Source: Ligula intestinalis (lineage: Eukaryota > Platyhelminthes > Cestoda > Diphyllobothriidea > Diphyllobothriidae). Taken from it: a DNA stretch of 64,000 nt. The notes beneath the pieces were generated by a model. It had not been told where the DNA came from, searched no databases, and was given only the letters and a program-made list of their open reading frames with translations. Shown here in pieces: positions 60,941 through 64,000 of the stretch. The stretch covers positions 26,925,351-26,989,350 of the forward strand of contig JAYGXS010000004.1 of assembly GCA_036362985.1 (NCBI GenBank). Direction: 5' to 3'. The position numbers and the translations under genes were made by a program. Position 1 is the first letter of the stretch. Every line of letters starts with the position of its first letter.

Positions 60941-61028
60941 TGCTAAAAGCACAGACACGTGTTTTGACAGTATTATTCCGCTGCTTAACACAGCTGCGAG
61001 GACTCCGGCTCATCAGTGGGTCACCCAG
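60941..61028 (-). ncRNA. Hammerhead ribozyme, minus array unit 12
   Basis: CTGATGA, stem III and C17 intact; G12 is A. Confidence 0.65.
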
Positions 61029-61279
61029 TTTACCCTATCTGCTATCTGCATAAGATACCGGTTTGGAAAATTAAGCTTTGAAATCTTTGACAAAAATAAT
61101 TTCTGATCGCGGCATTTATCAGTTTATTTGAGGTCTATAGGCGAAGACTGAAATTGTTAGCGTATATTTGTTGGTTTGAAACCAGACAACCCCTGTGGAA
61201 TATAAACATGCTGCATTCAGTCAGTCATAAATAGTATAAGTTGACATTGCTACTTACCACACTAACAGCTTGAAAACTT

Positions 61280-61353
61280 GTTAAATGGCACAGCATTCTT
61301 TTGCTGCTTGTTACAGCTGCGAGGGTTCCGGCTCATGGATGGGTCATCCAGCT
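61280..61353 (-). ncRNA. Decayed hammerhead, minus array unit 13
   Basis: First core replaced by TCCATGA; a short deletion removes part of the stem II/GAAA region. Confidence 0.5.
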
Positions 61354-61585
61354 TTCCCTATCTGATGTCTATTTGATATACTGGTTTCGAAACTTCAGCT
61401 TTTTAATTTCCCGAGAAATTAATTTCTGGTCGCGGTATATATTAGCGTGTTTGAGGTCGATAGGCGTAGACCGAAATTGAAGGTGTATATTTGTTGGGTT
61501 GAAACCCGTCAACCCCTGTTAAATATACATATGTTGCCATCAGACAGTCATTAATAGTATAAATTGACATCGGTACTTACCATAT

Positions 61586-61631
61586 TGAAGGCCTAGAATC
61601 GTAATTTGCTGTATTCTGCCGCTGCTTGACT
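61586..61631 (-). ncRNA. Half hammerhead at the array inversion point
   Basis: Only the stem II apical part through the cleavage end remains; the CTGATGA half is cut off where the plus-strand array starts. Confidence 0.55.
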
Positions 61632-61826
61632 CATCGTCTGACGGCAGCATGTATATATTTTACAGGGTTAACTGGTTTCAACCCAACAAACATACACCTA
61701 CAATTTATGTCTACGCTTATAGACCTCAAATACAGTGATACACTCTGCGGTCAGAAATTAATTTCTCTAGAGATTAAAAAGCTGAAATTTCAAAACTGGT
61801 ATGTCAACCAGAAAGCAGATAAGGTA

Positions 61827-61911
61827 AGCTTGGTGACCCACTGATGAGCCGGATTCCTCGCTGCTGTGTCAAGCAGCGGCTGCATACCGGCCAAACACGT
61901 GTCTGGCCCTT
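61827..61911 (+). ncRNA. Hammerhead ribozyme, plus array unit 1
   Basis: CTGATGA (61841-61847), stem II, stem III ACAC/GTGT and C17 intact; G12 is C (CAAA). Confidence 0.7.
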
Positions 61912-62110
61912 TCAGACTGATTAAATGCAGCATGTGTATATTATTTTAAGGGGTTTGACGTGTTTCAATACGATTATAAGCTTAAAATTTCAGTTTACTC
62001 CTATAGACGTCAAATGCACGGATCTAAACGGTGATCAGAAAATAATCTATCCAAGGATTAAAAAGCTGAACATTCAAAACTGGTATATCAAGCAGAAAGC
62101 AAATAGGGCA

Positions 62111-62200
62111 AGCTGGGTGACATACTGATGAGCCGTAACCCTCGCAGCTGTGCCAAGCAAATGCAGAATACTGGCAAAACACGTGACTGGGCCTTGTAGC
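62111..62200 (+). ncRNA. Hammerhead ribozyme, plus array unit 2
   Basis: CTGATGA intact (62125); G12 is A; the cleavage triplet reads GAC, so U16.1 is lost. Confidence 0.65.
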
Positions 62201-62447
62201 AAGTACCAGGGCTCTTCATATGGTAAGTTGCAATGTCAAGTTATGCCACTAATGACTGTCTGATGGCAGCATGTCTATATTTCGCAAGGGTTGACGGGTT
62301 TCTTCTAAAAAAGTATACACTTACAATATTGGTCCACGCCTATAGACCTCAAATTCATCTATATATACCACGATATGATATTTATTTCGCTGGAGATTAA
62401 AAAGCAGAACATTCAAAACCGGTATATCAAGCAGAAAGCAGTAGGGA

Positions 62448-62536
62448 AAGCTGTGCGACCAACTGATGAGCCTAAGCCCTCGCATATGTGTCAAGCAGCG
62501 GCAGAATACCGGCGAAACTCGTGTCTGCACCTTGTA
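62448..62536 (+). ncRNA. Hammerhead ribozyme, plus array unit 3
   Basis: CTGATGA (62463), GAAA and GTC are all present; one mismatch in stem III (ACTC/GTGT), and stems I and II weakened (CCAA/TGCA; GCCTA/CCGGC). Confidence 0.7.
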
Positions 62537-62787
62537 CTAAATATAAAAGCTGTTAGTTTGGTAAGTTACTATGTCAATTTATGCAACTAATGACCATCTG
62601 TTGGCAGCATTTATATATTTCAAAGGGGTTGACGGGTTTCCATCCAACAAATATACACGTACAATTTCGGTCTTCGCCTAGAGATCACAAATACACTGAT
62701 ATTTACGGGGATCAGGAATAAATTTCACTGGAGATTAAAAAGCTGAACTTTCAAAACCGGTATATAAAACAGAAAGCAGATAGGTAC

Positions 62788-62877
62788 AGCTCGGCGACCC
62801 ACTGGTAAGCCGAGACCCTAAAAGCTGTGTCAAGCAGTGGAAAAATATCGGCAAAACACATGTCTGGGCCTTTTAGC
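62788..62877 (+). ncRNA. Hammerhead ribozyme remnant, plus array unit 4
   Basis: First core CTGGTAA; G12 is A; GTC retained. Inactive. Confidence 0.6.
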
Positions 62878-63127
62878 AAGTACCTATGCTGTTAGTATGG
62901 CAGGTTGCGATGTCAATTTATGCTACTTATGACTGTCTGAGGGCAGCATTTGTATATTTCAAAGGAGCTGACAGGATTCAACCCAACATATATGCACTTA
63001 CATTTGCGGTCGAGGCCTAAGGACCTCAAATACACTGATATAGACCACGATCAAAAATAAATTTTTCTGGAAATTAAAAAGCTGAAATTTCAAACTCGGT
63101 ATATAAACCTGAAAGCAGACAGGGAAA

Positions 63128-63215
63128 ACTGGGCGACCCACTGATGAGCGAAATCTTTCGCAGCTGCGTCAAGCGGAGCAGCATACCAGCCAAACACGTG
63201 TCTTGGCCTTTTAGC
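63128..63215 (+). ncRNA. Hammerhead ribozyme, plus array unit 5
   Basis: CTGATGA (63141) and GTC intact; G12 is C; stem II mutated (GCGAA/CCAGC). Confidence 0.65.
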
Positions 63216-63448
63216 AAGTAGCTAAGCTGTTAGTGTAGTAAAATACAATGTCAATTTATACAACTAATGACCATCTGTTGGCAACATTTATATATTTCAA
63301 TGGGGTTGACCTGTTTCCATCCAACAAATATACGCGTACAATTTCGGTCTTCGCCTAAAGATCACAAATTCACTGATATTTACCGGGATCAGAAATTAAT
63401 TTCTCTGGAAATAAAAAATCTGAAATTTCAAAACCGGCAGATAGGGAA

Positions 63449-63537
63449 ATTGGGCGACCCACTGATGAGCTGGAGCGCTCGAAGCTCTGTCAAGCAGCGG
63501 CGGAATACCGGCGAAACACGTGTATGGGCCTTAAAGC
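63449..63537 (+). ncRNA. Hammerhead ribozyme, plus array unit 6 (all core bases intact)
   Basis: Stem I CCCA/TGGG; CTGATGA (63462-63468); stem II GCTGG/CCGGC (five pairs, one G.U); GAAA (63513-63516); palindromic stem III ACAC/GTGT; cleavage after A17 (63524; GUA is a permitted NUH site). Stem II continues beyond an internal loop into a second helix (gaagct...agcagc region). Outer stem I is weaker here because the consensus GCT is AAT. This is the best candidate for an active ribozyme in the window. Confidence 0.85.
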
Positions 63538-63786
63538 AAGTACAAAAGCTGTAAGAGTGGTAAGTAACAATGGCAATTTATATTACTTACGACTGTCCGA
63601 TGTCAGCATGCATATATTTCACACGAGTTGATGGGTTTCAACCCAACAACTATGCACGTACAATTGTGGTCAAGGCCCAAGGACCTCAAATACACTGATA
63701 TATGCCACGATCAGAAATTAATTTCTCTGGAAATTAAAAAGCTGAACTTTCAAACCCGGTATATAAGCCAAAAGCAGATAGGGAAA

Positions 63787-63875
63787 GCTCGGCCACACAC
63801 TGATGAGCCGGAGCCCACGCAGCTGTGTCAAGTGGAGGCAGAATACCGGCCAAACACGTGTCTGGGCCTTTAAAC
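63787..63875 (+). ncRNA. Hammerhead ribozyme, plus array unit 7
   Basis: CTGATGA (63800), stem II GCCGG/CCGGC, stem III and GTC intact; G12 is C; stem I inner strand CACA pairs poorly with TGGG. Confidence 0.65.
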
Positions 63876-64000
63876 AAGCACCAAGTTGATTCAATGGTAA
63901 GCCTTAATGTCAATTTATACTACTTATGACTGTCTGTGGGCAGCATTTATATATTTCAAAGGGGTTGACAGGATTCAACCCAACAAATATACAGTAACAA

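Larger units (their letters stand above)
56970..61631 (-). repeat. Hammerhead-ribozyme satellite, minus-strand array (~338-bp unit)
   Basis: Thirteen units plus a truncated fourteenth, all with the ribozyme on the minus strand. Distances between successive CTGATGA sites are 387, 338, 341, 338, 337, 340, 339, 339, 338, 281, 338 and 323 bp. The long first interval has a ~50-bp insertion near 57325-57375; the short ones carry deletions through the ribozyme. The unit also contains a GAAATTAATTTC palindrome, an A/T-rich block, and GGGTTTCAACCC. The array ends at 61631 in the middle of a ribozyme, where the plus array begins. Confidence 0.95.
61632..64000 (+). repeat. Hammerhead-ribozyme satellite, plus-strand array (~338-bp unit)
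   Basis: Seven ribozyme-bearing units in the opposite orientation to the array before, continuing past the window end. Core-to-core distances are 284, 338, 339, 339, 321 and 338 bp. The first short interval results from a deletion after the cleavage region (61912-61925). Consensus features match the minus array and the copies at 35 kb. Confidence 0.95.

Noticed and set aside
57684..63873. Similar reading frames in many satellite units (containing LISLEIKKLNFQ and EPSQLCQAAAEYR)
   Set aside because: The peptides resemble each other because the units are copies; the unit length is not a multiple of three, frames break at different points, and the frame runs through the ribozyme. No sign of coding selection.
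56970..64000. CRISPR-like array
   Set aside because: Units are long contiguous tandem repeats without unique spacers, in eukaryotic DNA.

Overview
This is eukaryotic, almost certainly metazoan, DNA: AT-rich, intron-dominated and gene-poor, with two 10-base assembly gaps (26700-26709, 44574-44583). Penelope-like element (PLE) debris with GIY-YIG endonuclease, tRNA-derived SINEs and hammerhead-ribozyme repeats together suggest an invertebrate, plausibly a flatworm (hammerhead-bearing SINE-like repeats are known from schistosomes). That assignment is inference.

Layout. Bases 1-19914 hold a minus-strand gene in widely spaced exons: a 505-codon disordered N-terminal exon (18400-19914), a 75-codon exon (11857-12081), an exon with the first part of a LIM domain (7828-7946), and a helical basic exon running off the window (1-239). 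The first three have compatible phase-0 junctions. I found no other convincing protein gene. From 26 kb on the window is mostly repeats: PLE copies at 9.6, 28, 29, 33, 34, 38-40, 42.7-43.5 and 51-52.7 kb, often as inverted or direct partial copies; tRNA-derived SINEs at 26, 38, 47 (an inverted pair), 50, 51 and 53 kb; a second tRNA-like pair at 42 kb; segmental duplications at 48.7-50.1 and 54.1-56.7 kb; and a ~338-bp satellite from about 56970 to the end.

The main discovery is that three unrelated repeat families each appear to carry a type I hammerhead ribozyme. (1) The ~338-bp satellite has one motif per unit, in 13 units plus a truncated one on the minus strand (56970-61631) and 7 on the plus strand (61632-64000), arranged head to head, plus a dispersed two-unit copy at 35137-35878. 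(2) The tRNA-derived SINE carries a 45-nt hammerhead in five copies, with compensatory changes in stems I and II. (3) The inverted arms of the PLE at 42.7-43.5 kb carry a hammerhead-like core. All three have a very short, palindromic, loopless or nearly loopless stem III, as expected for ribozymes that work best as dimers. Most satellite copies have lost the catalytic G12; 63449-63537 keeps every core base. A reasonable model (inference) is that self-cleaving tandem transcripts of satellite and SINE are mobilised by the PLE machinery, as proposed for retrozymes.
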